Shown here piece after piece: positions 35,082 to 43,247 of a DNA stretch of 64,000 nucleotides. The first letter of the stretch is position 1. Each line of letters begins with the position of its first letter. The stretch spans positions 18,847-82,846 of the forward strand of contig DYID01000019.1 in assembly GCA_020723805.1 (NCBI GenBank). Reading direction: 5' to 3'. Both the position numbers and the translations under genes were made by a program. This DNA comes from Anaerolinea sp. Its GTDB lineage: Bacteria > Chloroflexota > Anaerolineae > Anaerolineales > Villigracilaceae. The notes below the pieces were generated by a model, which saw only the letters and a program-made list of their open reading frames with translations, was not told the DNA's origin and did not search any database.

Positions 35082-36092
35082 ATGAACTGGAAAAACAAAG
35101 TCGTACTAATTACCGGCGGGACGGGGTCGTTTGGCAAGAAGTTTACACAGACCCTGCTGGAGGAAAAACAGCCGAAGAAGATCATCATCTTCAGCCGCGA
35201 CGAGTTGAAACAGCACGAAATGCGGGTGCAGGGATTCGACCACCCCTCGCTGCGTTATTTCATCGGCGACGTGCGCGACCGCGAGCGGCTGGTGCGCGCC
35301 ATGCACGGCGTGGATATTGTCGTCCATGCCGCGGCGCTCAAACAGGTGCCTGCCTGTGAATATAACCCGATGGAAGCCATCAAGACCAACATTATCGGCA
35401 CGGCAAACGTGCTGGAGGCAGCGCTGGATGCGGGCGTGAAGAAGGTGATGACCATCAGCACCGATAAAGCCGTGAGTCCCGCCAACCTCTACGGGGCGAC
35501 CAAACTCGCAGCGGAGAAATTGACCGTTCAAAGCAACGCCTACGCCGCAGGAACGGCAACCCGTTACTCGTGCGTCCGATACGGGAATGTGGTCGGGTCG
35601 CGCGGCTCGGTCGTGCCGTTGTTCCTCAAACAGCGCGCAAACGGCACGGTCACCATCACGGACGAGCGCATGACGCGCTTCTGGCTTTCGCTGGAGCAGG
35701 GTGTCCGCTTCGTTATCGAGTGCATCGAGCAGATGGAAGGCGGGGAGGTGTTCGTGCCAAAGATTCCCAGCACCAGGGTCATTGATCTGGCGCGCGCCAT
35801 TGTGCCGAACGCGAAAATCGAAATCATCGGCATCCGCCCCGGCGAAAAACTGCACGAGGACTTGATTTCGGAAGACGAAGCCCGTCACACGGTGGAACTG
35901 GAACACATGTACGTCATCCAGCCGGCGGAGGCATCGTGGTTCGGCTGCTCGTGGAAGGATAAGGGCAAGCCGCTCCCCGAGGGGTTCACCTACACCAGCG
36001 ACAACAACACCGAATGGCTCGACATCGAGGGCATCAAGAAGTTTGTGGAGCCGTTCGAGGAGTTGTTCCGGCAGGGGAAGTTGGAAGGATAA
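35082..36092 (+). CDS. pseB: UDP-N-acetylglucosamine 4,6-dehydratase (inverting), PseB-like
   Basis: A 336-residue extended SDR enzyme that starts nonulosonate or bacillosamine-type pathways from UDP-GlcNAc. Seen: KVVLITGGTGSFGKKFTQTL near 5-24, IIIFSRDELKQHEM near 35-48, RYFIGDVRDRERL near 59-71, HAAALKQVPACEYNPMEAIK near 86-105, Ser/Thr region MTISTDKAVSPANLYGATK near 125-143 with YGATK, and RYGNVVGSRGSVVP near 166-179. AAGGAG-like GAGGAG precedes the ATG. The expected PseC aminotransferase is absent nearby. Confidence 0.93.
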   Translation: MNWKNKVVLITGGTGSFGKKFTQTLLEEKQPKKIIIFSRDELKQHEMRVQGFDHPSLRYFIGDVRDRERLVRAMHGVDIVVHAAALKQVPACEYNPMEAIKTNIIGTANVLEAALDAGVKKVMTISTDKAVSPANLYGATKLAAEKLTVQSNAYAAGTATRYSCVRYGNVVGSRGSVVPLFLKQRANGTVTITDERMTRFWLSLEQGVRFVIECIEQMEGGEVFVPKIPSTRVIDLARAIVPNAKIEIIGIRPGEKLHEDLISEDEARHTVELEHMYVIQPAEASWFGCSWKDKGKPLPEGFTYTSDNNTEWLDIEGIKKFVEPFEELFRQGKLEG

Positions 36093-36094
36093 GC

Positions 36095-36174
36095 GAACGA
36101 GTACACAGGTACACAAGTACACAGGTACACACGGAAACGCGTTTCTACTTTTGTACTTGTTTACGTGTGTACTG
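36095..36174. repeat. Inverted octamer repeat GTACACAG/GTACACAA
   Basis: Four units GTACACAG, GTACACAA, GTACACAG, GTACACAC followed by a mirrored arm TTGTACTTGTTTACGTGTGTAC; fills the spacer before the RmlD-like gene. Confidence 0.85.
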
Positions 36175-36175
36175 C

Positions 36176-37102
36176 ATGAATATGACGCGCATACTCATAA
36201 CTGGTGCAAGCGGACTCCTCGGCATCAATCTCGCGCTCGAAGCCATGCGCGGGTATGAGGTCATCGGGGTTGACCGGGGGCGGCTCAAGTCGGCTCCGTT
36301 TCGGGTGATTCGGGCGGATTTTTTGCACGATACCGAAATGAAATCCATCCTAGATTCCACGCGTCCCGACTGGCTCATCCACTGCGCCGCCATGGCGAAT
36401 CTCGAGGAGTGTGAAAGGCATCCCGAACAGGCAAAGAAACTCAATGCTGATGTCCCTGCCGAGTTGGCAGCTGCGTGCGCGAAGCAAAGCATCAAGTTTG
36501 TGCATCTTTCCACCGACGCAGTCTTTGACGGCACGAAGCAAGGCGCGTACACGGAAGAGGACGAACCGAATCCGCAAAATGTGTATTCGCAGACCAAACT
36601 CGACGGCGAGCGGGCGGTTCAACAAGCCAATCCCCAAGCCATCATCGCGAGGGTCAATTTCTACGGCTGGTCGTTGGCGGGGCAGCGCAGTCTCGGCGAG
36701 TTTTTTGTCAACAACCTGAGCGAAGGGAGGCGCGTCTATGGCTTTACCGATGTGGTCTTCTGTCCGATGTGGGTCAATCACCTCGCGCAGACGCTCCTTG
36801 CCATGCTCGAAAAGGATTTACACGGCTTGTATCACGTGGTAGGCGCACAGCCGATGAACAAGTATCAATTTGGGGTGGAGGTGGCGCGCAGGTTCGGGTT
36901 GAGAGAAAGCCTTATCGAGCCGCAGTCCGTTGAACGGTCAGGGTTGACCGCGAAACGTTCCCACAATTTATGGCTGTCCGTCCACAAACTGTCCACAGAT
37001 TTGGGGCGTCCTCTCCCCGCTTTCTCCACTGGTTTGGACGGGTTTTATACACAATTCCAGCAGGGTTATCCACAGAAAATCAGGAGTTATCAACAGGCAT
37101 AA
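36176..37102 (+). CDS. RmlD-like dTDP-4-dehydrorhamnose reductase family protein
   Basis: A 308-residue SDR reductase. Seen: RILITGASGLLGINLALEA near 4-22, PDWLIHCAAMANLEECERHP near 60-79, VHLSTDAVFDGTKQGAYTEE near 101-120, and YSQTKLDGE near 127-135 (YxxxK). This fits the RmlD superfamily, whose members reduce 4-keto sugars. With PseB in front it may act on the 4-keto product, an inference. ATG 36176 lies just after a repeat; another ATG two codons later is equally possible. Confidence 0.87.
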   Translation: MNMTRILITGASGLLGINLALEAMRGYEVIGVDRGRLKSAPFRVIRADFLHDTEMKSILDSTRPDWLIHCAAMANLEECERHPEQAKKLNADVPAELAAACAKQSIKFVHLSTDAVFDGTKQGAYTEEDEPNPQNVYSQTKLDGERAVQQANPQAIIARVNFYGWSLAGQRSLGEFFVNNLSEGRRVYGFTDVVFCPMWVNHLAQTLLAMLEKDLHGLYHVVGAQPMNKYQFGVEVARRFGLRESLIEPQSVERSGLTAKRSHNLWLSVHKLSTDLGRPLPAFSTGLDGFYTQFQQGYPQKIRSYQQA

Positions 37103-37108
37103 GACCGC

Positions 37109-37528
37109 TCAACCAAAGAATGGGTTCTTGATTTTCAGGGTTTCCCGAATGACCAACCCGTCCTGCATATCTTCGGTGTAAAGGATTTCGGCGTCGGCAG
37201 CTAATGCGCAGGCAACGATCATGCTGTCCCAAAACGAAAGAGCATACTCCTGCCGCAATTGGGACGCATCCAGAAGTATGCTCTCGTCCATTTCGATGAT
37301 GGGATATTTTTCGTAAAATGCTTCAACAAGTTGCGAAATTTGTTCCTCGGTAAAACCAGCCTTCTTGATGAGATTTACACAGATTTCGTTTATGACTTGT
37401 ACACTTACGACGGGTTCTGTTTGTGTGATAACCTCTCTGGCGCGGGATGATTTTTCCGCCTCGCCCATGTCCAACAAGGCATAAAGCCAGATGTTCGTGT
37501 CAATAAAAGCAGAAGGCTTACCTGGCAT
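37109..37528 (-). CDS. PIN-domain toxin, VapC-like
   Basis: A 139-residue PIN-domain ribonuclease. Seen: FIDTNIWLYAL near 8-18 with the first Asp, NEICVNLIKKAGF near 47-59 with Glu, SFWDSMIVACALAADAEIL near 97-115 with Asp, and YTEDMQDG near 117-124 with the last acidic residue. It overlaps the antitoxin gene by eleven bases. The pair is transcribed against the glycan genes, only six bases from the RmlD-like stop. Confidence 0.87.
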   Translation of the reverse strand: MPGKPSAFIDTNIWLYALLDMGEAEKSSRAREVITQTEPVVSVQVINEICVNLIKKAGFTEEQISQLVEAFYEKYPIIEMDESILLDASQLRQEYALSFWDSMIVACALAADAEILYTEDMQDGLVIRETLKIKNPFFG

Positions 37529-37730
37529 AAATTTGTTCTCTCGTCATAGGAGTGAATTTCTTCACTGTGACGGGATGAGCCAGCAAGGTATCCAGGTAAT
37601 TTTTCGACCTGCTTCTGGAAGTTTCAACCTTTAATATGACATGCACATTATCACGGAGTTTTCCCTTGTACTTTTTGGGAATCTCGATAACTCCGTCCTT
37701 GATCTTAGACTTAAACTGCACAGTGACCAT
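37518..37730 (-). CDS. Putative antitoxin partner of the PIN toxin
   Basis: A 70-residue protein. Seen: an N-terminal beta strand pattern (VTVQFKSKIKDGVIEIPKKY) that resembles AbrB/SpoVT-like or related DUF antitoxins, then KVETSRSRSKNYLDTLLAHP and a C-terminal tail that would wrap the toxin. ATG 37730 has GAGGTG nine bases upstream. A TATAAT on the minus strand lies shortly before it. Assignment rests on its overlap with the toxin gene. Confidence 0.75.
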   Translation of the reverse strand: MVTVQFKSKIKDGVIEIPKKYKGKLRDNVHVILKVETSRSRSKNYLDTLLAHPVTVKKFTPMTREQIYAR

Positions 37731-37798
37731 AATGCACCTCGCTATAATTATACTGCCATCCGCCATCAATCCATAATCAATCGTTCTCGGAGGAACCC

Positions 37799-38866
37799 AT
37801 GGAATTCAAAATTCAAGACCGCTGGATTGGACCGAACCACCCGACTTATTTCATTGCCGATATCGCCGCCAACCACGACGGGGACCTGGAACGGGCGAAA
37901 CTGCTCATCCGCCTCGCCAAGGAAGCGGGCGCGGATGCGGCAAAGTTCCAGCATTTTCAAGCGCCCAAGATTGTCTCGGAGTATGGCTTCACGCACATGA
38001 ATTCCAAGGTCAGCCATCAGGCGAGTTGGAAGAAGTCCGTGACCGAGGTGTACGCGGCGGCATCGCTGCCTCAGGATTGGACGCCCATCCTCAAGGAGGA
38101 ATGCGACAAGGTTGGCATTCACTTTTTTACCTCGCCCTATGACTATGACTCCATCGAACACGTTGACCCATACATCCCTGCCTTCAAGGTGGGTTCCGGC
38201 GAGATTGACTGGATCGAAACACTCGAACACATGGCGTCGAAGGGCAAGCCGATGATCATCGCCAGCGGCGCGGCGGACATTGCCGACGTACAGCGCGCCG
38301 TCCATGCCATTCTCAAAATCAACAAGCAGTTGTGTCTGATGCAGTGCAACACCAATTACACCGCCAGCCCCGAAAACTTCGACCACATCCATTTGAACGT
38401 GTTGAAGACCTATGCGGTCATGTTCCCCGACGTGGTGCTGGGACTCTCCGATCATACACACGGCAATGCGACGGTTCTCGGCGCAGTGGCGCTTGGGGCG
38501 CGCGTCATCGAGCGTCACTTCACCGACAGCAATGACCGCGAAGGTCCCGACCACAAGTTTGCGATGAATCCCGAAGCCTGGGCGCACATGGTGGAGGAGA
38601 CGCGTCAACTCGAACGGGCGCTGGGTTCCTCCGACAAATTCATCGCGGGCAACGAGCAGGAGACGAAGATCGTCCAGCGCCGTTGTCTGCGCGCGGCGCG
38701 CGACATCAAGGCAGGCGAGGTCTTCACGCGCGAGATGATTGACGTGCTGCGTCCTGCCACGCCTGGGGCAATCAAGCCGCATGAAATCCAGAACGTAATC
38801 GGCACGCGGGCGCTGGTGGATATGCCGAAGGGTAAAGAGTTGAGGTGGACGGATCTTGGAGCCTAA
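37799..38866 (+). CDS. NeuB-family nonulosonic acid synthase
   Basis: Condenses phosphoenolpyruvate with a six-carbon sugar to a nine-carbon acid; 355 residues. Seen: YFIADIAANHDGDLERAKLL near 16-35, AKFQHF near 49-54, FFTSPYDYDSIEHVDPYIPA near 104-123, KVGSGEIDW near 125-133, MQCNTNYTASPENFD near 181-195, GLSDHTHGNATVLGAVALGA near 216-235, ERHFTDSNDREGPDHKFAM near 239-257. A C-terminal SAF (antifreeze-like) domain at about 300-355 ends the protein. Product could be sialic, legionaminic or pseudaminic acid type; this is not resolvable here. Confidence 0.92.
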   Translation: MEFKIQDRWIGPNHPTYFIADIAANHDGDLERAKLLIRLAKEAGADAAKFQHFQAPKIVSEYGFTHMNSKVSHQASWKKSVTEVYAAASLPQDWTPILKEECDKVGIHFFTSPYDYDSIEHVDPYIPAFKVGSGEIDWIETLEHMASKGKPMIIASGAADIADVQRAVHAILKINKQLCLMQCNTNYTASPENFDHIHLNVLKTYAVMFPDVVLGLSDHTHGNATVLGAVALGARVIERHFTDSNDREGPDHKFAMNPEAWAHMVEETRQLERALGSSDKFIAGNEQETKIVQRRCLRAARDIKAGEVFTREMIDVLRPATPGAIKPHEIQNVIGTRALVDMPKGKELRWTDLGA

Positions 38867-38873
38867 CTTGGTT

Positions 38874-38940
38874 TGAAGGTTGACAAGTTGAAAGGTTGGA
38901 ATGTTCGAACTTGTAAACCTTCAAACGTTCCAACCGATTT
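38874..38940. repeat. Inverted short-unit repeat GAAGGTTG/GAAAGGTTGG
   Basis: GTTTGAAGGTTGACAAGTTG is mirrored by an arm containing CAACTTG-like and AACCTTC units. It separates the synthase and glycosyltransferase genes. Confidence 0.8.
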
Positions 38941-38944
38941 TTCT

Positions 38945-40108
38945 ATGAAGGTTATCTACTTTTCCAAAACCTACACCCCTCACGATTATCGCTTTCTGGC
39001 TTCATTGGCGAAGACGGAACACGAGGTCTTCTTTTTGCAGTTGGAGGCAAATCACCGTCAGACGGAAGACCGCCCTGTGCCTGAGAAGGTTCGACAGGTT
39101 TTGTGGGCGGGCGGCAAGCATGAGTTCCGCTGGCGTGACGTGCCGCGTCTGGTCCTTGACCTGCGGCGGGTCATTCGAGAAATCAAGCCCGACCTCATCC
39201 ACGCCGGACCGATTCAGAACTGCGCGTTTCTCGTGGCGTTGAGCGGGTTTCGCCGCCTGCTGACGATGTCGTGGGGGTATGATCTGGTGATGGAGGCAGA
39301 CAAAAACGCATGGATGAGATGGGTGACAAGATACACGCTGCGGCGAAGCGCTTTCTTCACCAGCGACGCCAATGTCACGCGCGAGAAGGCGGTTGCGTTT
39401 GGGATGAACCCTGAAAATACCATTGTATTTCCATGGGGTGTTGATCTAAAGTATTTTTATCCCCAAAAAGAAGAAAGCGCCGCCCTGAGGCTCTCGAAGG
39501 GAGGAAAGAAGACAAAGACAAATCGCAAATCGAAAATCGAAAATCGCAAATCTTTTACGCTTTTTTGCAGCCGCACGTGGGAGCCGATCTACGGCGTGGA
39601 TGTGCTGGCAAAGGCGTTTGTCAAAGCGGCGAGCGTGAACCCCGATGTGAATTTGATTTTGCTGGGGGGCGGTTCGCAGGGAGGGCACATCCGTCAGATT
39701 TTGATGAACGGCGGCGTGCTGGAGCGCGTGCACTTTGGAGGGCAGGTGAGTCAACGCGACTTGCCACGCTGGTATCATATGGCGGATCTTTACATCTCGC
39801 CCTCGCATGTGGACGGAACCTCGGTCACATTGCTGGAGGCGCTGGCGAGCGGACTGCCATGCCTCGTGTCGGATATTCCGGGCAACCGGGAATGGATCGA
39901 GGAGGGCGTCAATGGCTGGCTCTTTCCCGATGGGGATGCCGACGCACTGGCAGAGAAGATTCTCGCGGTCATCGCTCAACGGGAGAAACTGCCTGGGATT
40001 GGCGCGGCAGCCCGCAGGTCCGCAGAGATGCGTGCCGATTGGCAGAAAAATTTCAGCCAGTTGCTTTCCGCCTACGAAAGGGTCGCCAAAGTCCACAAAG
40101 CCGCTTAA
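38945..40108 (+). CDS. Glycosyltransferase family 4-like (GT-B)
   Basis: A 387-residue GT-B transferase. Seen: VIYFSKTYTPHDYRFLASLA at the N-terminus, KPDLIHAGPIQNCAFLVAL near 81-99, MSWGYDLVM near 109, and the donor-binding half with GGGSQGGHIRQILMNGG near 240-256, DLYISPSHVDGTSVTLLEAL near 280-299 and GNREWIEEGVNGWLFPDGD near 312-330. Residues about 178-203 (SAALRLSKGGKKTKTNRK and following) are encoded by two repeats inserted between the two domains. ATG 38945 was chosen; an opening 72 bases upstream is repeat-derived. Confidence 0.9.
   Translation: MKVIYFSKTYTPHDYRFLASLAKTEHEVFFLQLEANHRQTEDRPVPEKVRQVLWAGGKHEFRWRDVPRLVLDLRRVIREIKPDLIHAGPIQNCAFLVALSGFRRLLTMSWGYDLVMEADKNAWMRWVTRYTLRRSAFFTSDANVTREKAVAFGMNPENTIVFPWGVDLKYFYPQKEESAALRLSKGGKKTKTNRKSKIENRKSFTLFCSRTWEPIYGVDVLAKAFVKAASVNPDVNLILLGGGSQGGHIRQILMNGGVLERVHFGGQVSQRDLPRWYHMADLYISPSHVDGTSVTLLEALASGLPCLVSDIPGNREWIEEGVNGWLFPDGDADALAEKILAVIAQREKLPGIGAAARRSAEMRADWQKNFSQLLSAYERVAKVHKAA
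39485..39552. repeat. CCTGAGGCTCTCGAAGG repeat plus AATCGCA/AATCGAA heptamers in glycosyltransferase
   Basis: A CCCTGAGG-CTCTCGAAGG hairpin repeat (encoding ALRLSKGG) is followed by four AATCGMA heptamers at 39521-39548, all in frame between the two GT-B domains. Confidence 0.85.
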
Positions 40109-40164
40109 GTCTGCATTCTCTAACGCAGCAGCGTCAGAGACATCTCCTACAACAAGAGGATACT

Positions 40165-40926
40165 ATGCTCACACACAAAGAATTGCTCGACGGTTTTCGT
40201 CAGACCAGCGTGAAGCCCGGTGAAACGATCATCGTTCACACGTCGTATAAATCGCTGGGCGGTGTGGAGGGCGGCGCGGAGACGGTCATTGATGTGATGC
40301 GCGAACTGGTGGGACCGCGCGGCACGGTGTTGTTCCCCGCCTTCAATTTTCAATCGTGGACGGAGACGCATTACTTCGACGTCCTGGAGACGCCCTCGAA
40401 GATGGGCGTGATCACCGAACTCGCCCGCCTCAGACCGGACGCCAAGCGGACTCCACATCCCATTTATTCCTTCTCGGTTTGGGGTGCGCGCGCCGATGAA
40501 TTTGCCGCAGCGGACGATGTGGAAGCCTACGGACCGAATTCAGCCTTTGCGTTGTTCCACAAACTTAACGGTACAATCATCAGCATCGGGCTGGATTTCA
40601 ACAGTACGTTTTCCATGCACCATTACATCGAGTACAACGTTGGCTGCGACTATCGCCGCGTGAAGGAATTTTCGGGAATTTACGTCGGCTATGACCGTGT
40701 GCCGAGGATCAAGACCTATTCGATGTTCGTCCGCAAGAATGACAGCGTGAAGACCTACATCGTGCCGGGCATGAATGAACTGCTTGCCGCAGGCGTGATC
40801 AAGGAGATTCAAGTCGGCGCGGCGAAAGTCCATTTTGCAACCGCGAACGATTTCTACGATAACATGTCGGTGATTGTGCGCGAACACCCGGAGAAGCTGC
40901 ATTACATCGAAGAGCCGAAATATTGA
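40165..40926 (+). CDS. AAC(3)-family N-acetyltransferase-like protein
   Basis: A 253-residue protein of the PF02522 family, best known for aminoglycoside 3-N-acetylation. Seen: VKPGETIIVHTSYKSLGGVE near 16-35, LVGPRGTVLFPAFNFQSW near 48-65, KMGVITELARLRPDAKRTPHPIYS in part near 79-102, and ISIGLDFNSTFSMHHYIEYN near 140-159. The glycan context makes an amino-sugar acyltransferase more likely than a drug-resistance role, by inference. ATG 40165 follows AAGAGGA; the 600-base opening upstream in the same frame overlaps the glycosyltransferase and is discarded. Confidence 0.83.
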   Translation: MLTHKELLDGFRQTSVKPGETIIVHTSYKSLGGVEGGAETVIDVMRELVGPRGTVLFPAFNFQSWTETHYFDVLETPSKMGVITELARLRPDAKRTPHPIYSFSVWGARADEFAAADDVEAYGPNSAFALFHKLNGTIISIGLDFNSTFSMHHYIEYNVGCDYRRVKEFSGIYVGYDRVPRIKTYSMFVRKNDSVKTYIVPGMNELLAAGVIKEIQVGAAKVHFATANDFYDNMSVIVREHPEKLHYIEEPKY

Positions 40927-40964
40927 ACGTTTTGACTTTGGCTGCACTGCGCGTAATGAGCCGC

Positions 40965-40991
40965 CAATCGCAAATCCAAAATCGCAAATCG
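40965..40991. repeat. AAATCGC heptamers before DUF4910 gene
   Basis: CAATCGC, AAATCCA, AAATCGC, AAATCGC run directly into the ATG of the DUF4910 gene. Confidence 0.8.
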
Positions 40992-40992
40992 C

Positions 40993-42318
40993 ATGAAACC
41001 CTACGCCTCCCTCAAATCCATCCTCGCCGAATTCTTCCCGCTCCATCGCACTCTCGCCTCCGCTGACCACGACAAAACGTTGGAGATTATCGGTTCGTAC
41101 ATGCCCGATTCGTCGAACTACACCATCGAGACCTACGCGCCGCTGACTCCCGTCTGGACGTGGAAAGTGCCTGAGCGCTATGTCGTCCATGAGGCGTATT
41201 TGGAGACCGAAGACGGCAAGCGCATTGTGGATTTCAAGGACAATCCGCTGCACATCGTTTCGTATTCTCTGCCCGTTGATAAAGTTTTGACCTTCGATGA
41301 ACTCCAGCCGCATTTGTATTTCAATGAGAAGCGTCCGCACGCCGTGCCGTGGATTTTCAAATACTACGAACGCGACTGGGGCTTCTGCCTGCCGAAGAAC
41401 ACGTTCGACAAACTTCCGCGCGACAAGAAATATCATGCGGTCATAAAATCAGAATTCATCACCGACCCCAAGCAGGGATTCAAAGTTGCCACCGCCGTTA
41501 TTCACCCTCAAGGCGGACCCAATCCCGAAGCCGGCGAGTTCCTCGTGCAGGCGCACACCTGTCATCCCATGCAAGCCAATGACGACGGCGCGGGCGTGGT
41601 CAGCGCCATCGAGTTGGCGCGGCGGCTGGCGGAAAATCCGCTCCCCGCTGGCTCGATGAGCGTCCGCTTCTGGTTTGGACCTGAAACCATCGGCACCATC
41701 GCCTGGCTGGCTCACAACGAGGCGCTCATCCCAAATCTGCGCGGCGGTATCTTCCTGGAGATGACGGGCAATCAAAATCGCATAGCGTGGCATCATACAC
41801 GCCAGCATAATCACTTGCTAGATCGTATTGCGTATTACGTATTACGTAACACGGATCACGAATCCCGCGACTTTGCCGCCGCCCCCGCCAACGACGAACG
41901 CGTCATTAACGGACCCGGCGTCAACGTGCCGTGCATCTCGCTCAACCGTTTCCCCTACGACGAGTATCACACCACCGACGACAATCTCGACATCATGCAC
42001 GAAGACATGCTCGTCGGCGCGGCGGAGATTGCCGAGCAGATCATCCGCATCTACGCCGGCAACTACATTCCGAAGCGCACGTTCCGCGGTCCCGTGTTTC
42101 TCAGCGGTCACGGTCTATGGGTGGACTGGCGCGAGAACTGGGCGCTCAACCGCGCCATCGAAAAAATCATGATGCGCTTCGAGGGCGAGCACACGGTCTT
42201 CGACATCGCCGAGCAGGTTGGTCTCGATTATTGGACGGTGCGCGAGTATGTGGAAAAATTTAGAATGAAAGGATTTGTCATCCCGCTTCCCATTCCCTCG
42301 GAGGCGCAAACTTCGTAG
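40993..42318 (+). CDS. DUF4910/aminopeptidase-like protein with winged-helix C-terminus
   Basis: A 441-residue protein with an M28-like zinc fold. Seen: VQAHTCHPMQANDDGAGVVSA near 187-207 with His and Asp candidates for zinc, WFGPETIGTIAWL near 229-241 with Glu, MTGNQ near 257, and FPYDEYHTTDDN near 318-329. A helix-turn-helix of about 60 residues ends the protein (EHTVFDIAEQVGLDYWTVREY). Such genes recur in surface-glycan clusters; the substrate is not established. Residues about 278-291 are encoded by a heptamer array. Confidence 0.83.
   Translation: MKPYASLKSILAEFFPLHRTLASADHDKTLEIIGSYMPDSSNYTIETYAPLTPVWTWKVPERYVVHEAYLETEDGKRIVDFKDNPLHIVSYSLPVDKVLTFDELQPHLYFNEKRPHAVPWIFKYYERDWGFCLPKNTFDKLPRDKKYHAVIKSEFITDPKQGFKVATAVIHPQGGPNPEAGEFLVQAHTCHPMQANDDGAGVVSAIELARRLAENPLPAGSMSVRFWFGPETIGTIAWLAHNEALIPNLRGGIFLEMTGNQNRIAWHHTRQHNHLLDRIAYYVLRNTDHESRDFAAAPANDERVINGPGVNVPCISLNRFPYDEYHTTDDNLDIMHEDMLVGAAEIAEQIIRIYAGNYIPKRTFRGPVFLSGHGLWVDWRENWALNRAIEKIMMRFEGEHTVFDIAEQVGLDYWTVREYVEKFRMKGFVIPLPIPSEAQTS
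41824..41865. repeat. Six CGTATTA-type heptamers inside DUF4910 gene
   Basis: CGTATTG, CGTATTA, CGTATTA, CGTAACA, CGGATCA, CGAATCC in exact phase 7, in frame within the peptidase-like domain. Confidence 0.88.
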
Positions 42319-42339
42319 TGCCGACTTAAGTCGGCGCTA
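42317..42339. repeat. TAGTGCCGACTTAAGTCGGCGCTA hairpin
   Basis: Near-perfect palindrome around TTAA at the stop codon of the DUF4910 gene, of the same type as the yebC terminator, but without a T-run. Confidence 0.75.
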
Positions 42340-42348
42340 CGCCTGACT

Positions 42349-43185
42349 ATGAAACCAAACGTTATCGCCATCATTCAGGGACGCATGTCCTCCTCGCGTT
42401 TGCCGGGGAAGATTCTTGCAGACATTGCCGGTCAACCGATGTTACAGCGCGTCTTCGTTCGGACCTCGCGGTCTGCTTCTGTTTCCCAAGCCATCTTCGC
42501 CACCACCACCGACCCCTCCGACGACCCCGTCGCCGAATACTGCGACTTCAGCGGCATCCCCTTCACGCGCGGCAGTCTCTACGACGTGCTGGATCGTTAC
42601 TATCAAACCGCAAAACAGGCAAAAGCGGATGTGGTGGTGCGGATCACTGCCGATTGCCCCGTCATTGACCCTGAACTGATTGACAAAGTAGTGAATACAG
42701 TGATCAGTCATCAGTCACCAGTGAATGGCGAACTGTTCGATTTTGCCTGTAATCGTTTGCCTCCCCCATATCGCCGCACGTACCCAATTGGTTTGGATGT
42801 TGAAGTTTGTACTTTCAAGGCTCTGGAACAAGCCTGGAAGGAAGCCAAAGAACCTCATCACCGCGAACACGTCATGCCCTACCTCTATGAAGGCGTGCAA
42901 CTGATCACTGATAACCGATTACTGCACACTGGCACCTCCCCTCGCGGATTTAGAATCGCTCTCCTTCATCATCCCACCGACTTCGGCGATTACCGCTGGA
43001 CGGTGGATACCCCCGAAGATTTGGAATTCATGCGGCAGGTATACGCCCGCTTTGACGGGCGCGATGACTTCACTTGGAAAGAAGTCTTGGATCTCGTTCA
43101 CGACAACCCCGACCTGATGAAAATCAACGCAGGCGTGCAGCATAAGACATTGAAAGATATAGACGAGCGCGCCGCCGGTCACTGA
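42349..43185 (+). CDS. SpsF-like cytidylyltransferase
   Basis: A 278-residue nucleotidyltransferase of the CMP-nonulosonate synthetase superfamily. Seen: VIAIIQGRMSSSRLPGKILADI near 4-25 in part (nucleotide binding), QPMLQRVFVRTSRS near 28, ATTTDPSDDPVAEYC near 51-65, and VVVRITADCPVIDPELIDKV near 94-113. It pairs functionally with the NeuB-family gene of the locus, as spsE and spsF do in Bacillus. Heptamer arrays encode residues 115-126 and 184-195. The stop codon lies at the beginning of another array. Confidence 0.87.
   Translation: MKPNVIAIIQGRMSSSRLPGKILADIAGQPMLQRVFVRTSRSASVSQAIFATTTDPSDDPVAEYCDFSGIPFTRGSLYDVLDRYYQTAKQAKADVVVRITADCPVIDPELIDKVVNTVISHQSPVNGELFDFACNRLPPPYRRTYPIGLDVEVCTFKALEQAWKEAKEPHHREHVMPYLYEGVQLITDNRLLHTGTSPRGFRIALLHHPTDFGDYRWTVDTPEDLEFMRQVYARFDGRDDFTWKEVLDLVHDNPDLMKINAGVQHKTLKDIDERAAGH
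42690..42728. repeat. CAGTGAT/CAGTCAT heptamers inside cytidylyltransferase gene
   Basis: About five units, including CAGTGAT, CAGTCAT, CAGTCAC and CAGTGAA; in frame. A shorter related array, ACTGATN-type, lies at 42898-42932 in the same gene. Confidence 0.82.
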
Positions 43186-43247
43186 TTACCGCTCACTGCT
43201 CACTGATTACTGCTCACTGATTACTGCTCACTGATTACTACTCACTG
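43179..43247. repeat. CTCACTG/ATTACTG array spanning stop to start
   Basis: Ten 7-bp units fill the spacer exactly: the first contains the TGA of the cytidylyltransferase and the last base precedes the ATG of the next gene. Confidence 0.92.

Noticed and set aside
37109..37730. The toxin-antitoxin pair as part of the glycan pathway
   Set aside because: It lies on the opposite strand, overlaps internally as a standard pair and has no sugar-related motif; treated as an inserted module.
39565..40164. N-terminal 200 codons extending the AAC(3)-like protein
   Set aside because: Overlaps the glycosyltransferase in another frame and has no homology; the conserved start and AAGAGGA site are at 40165.
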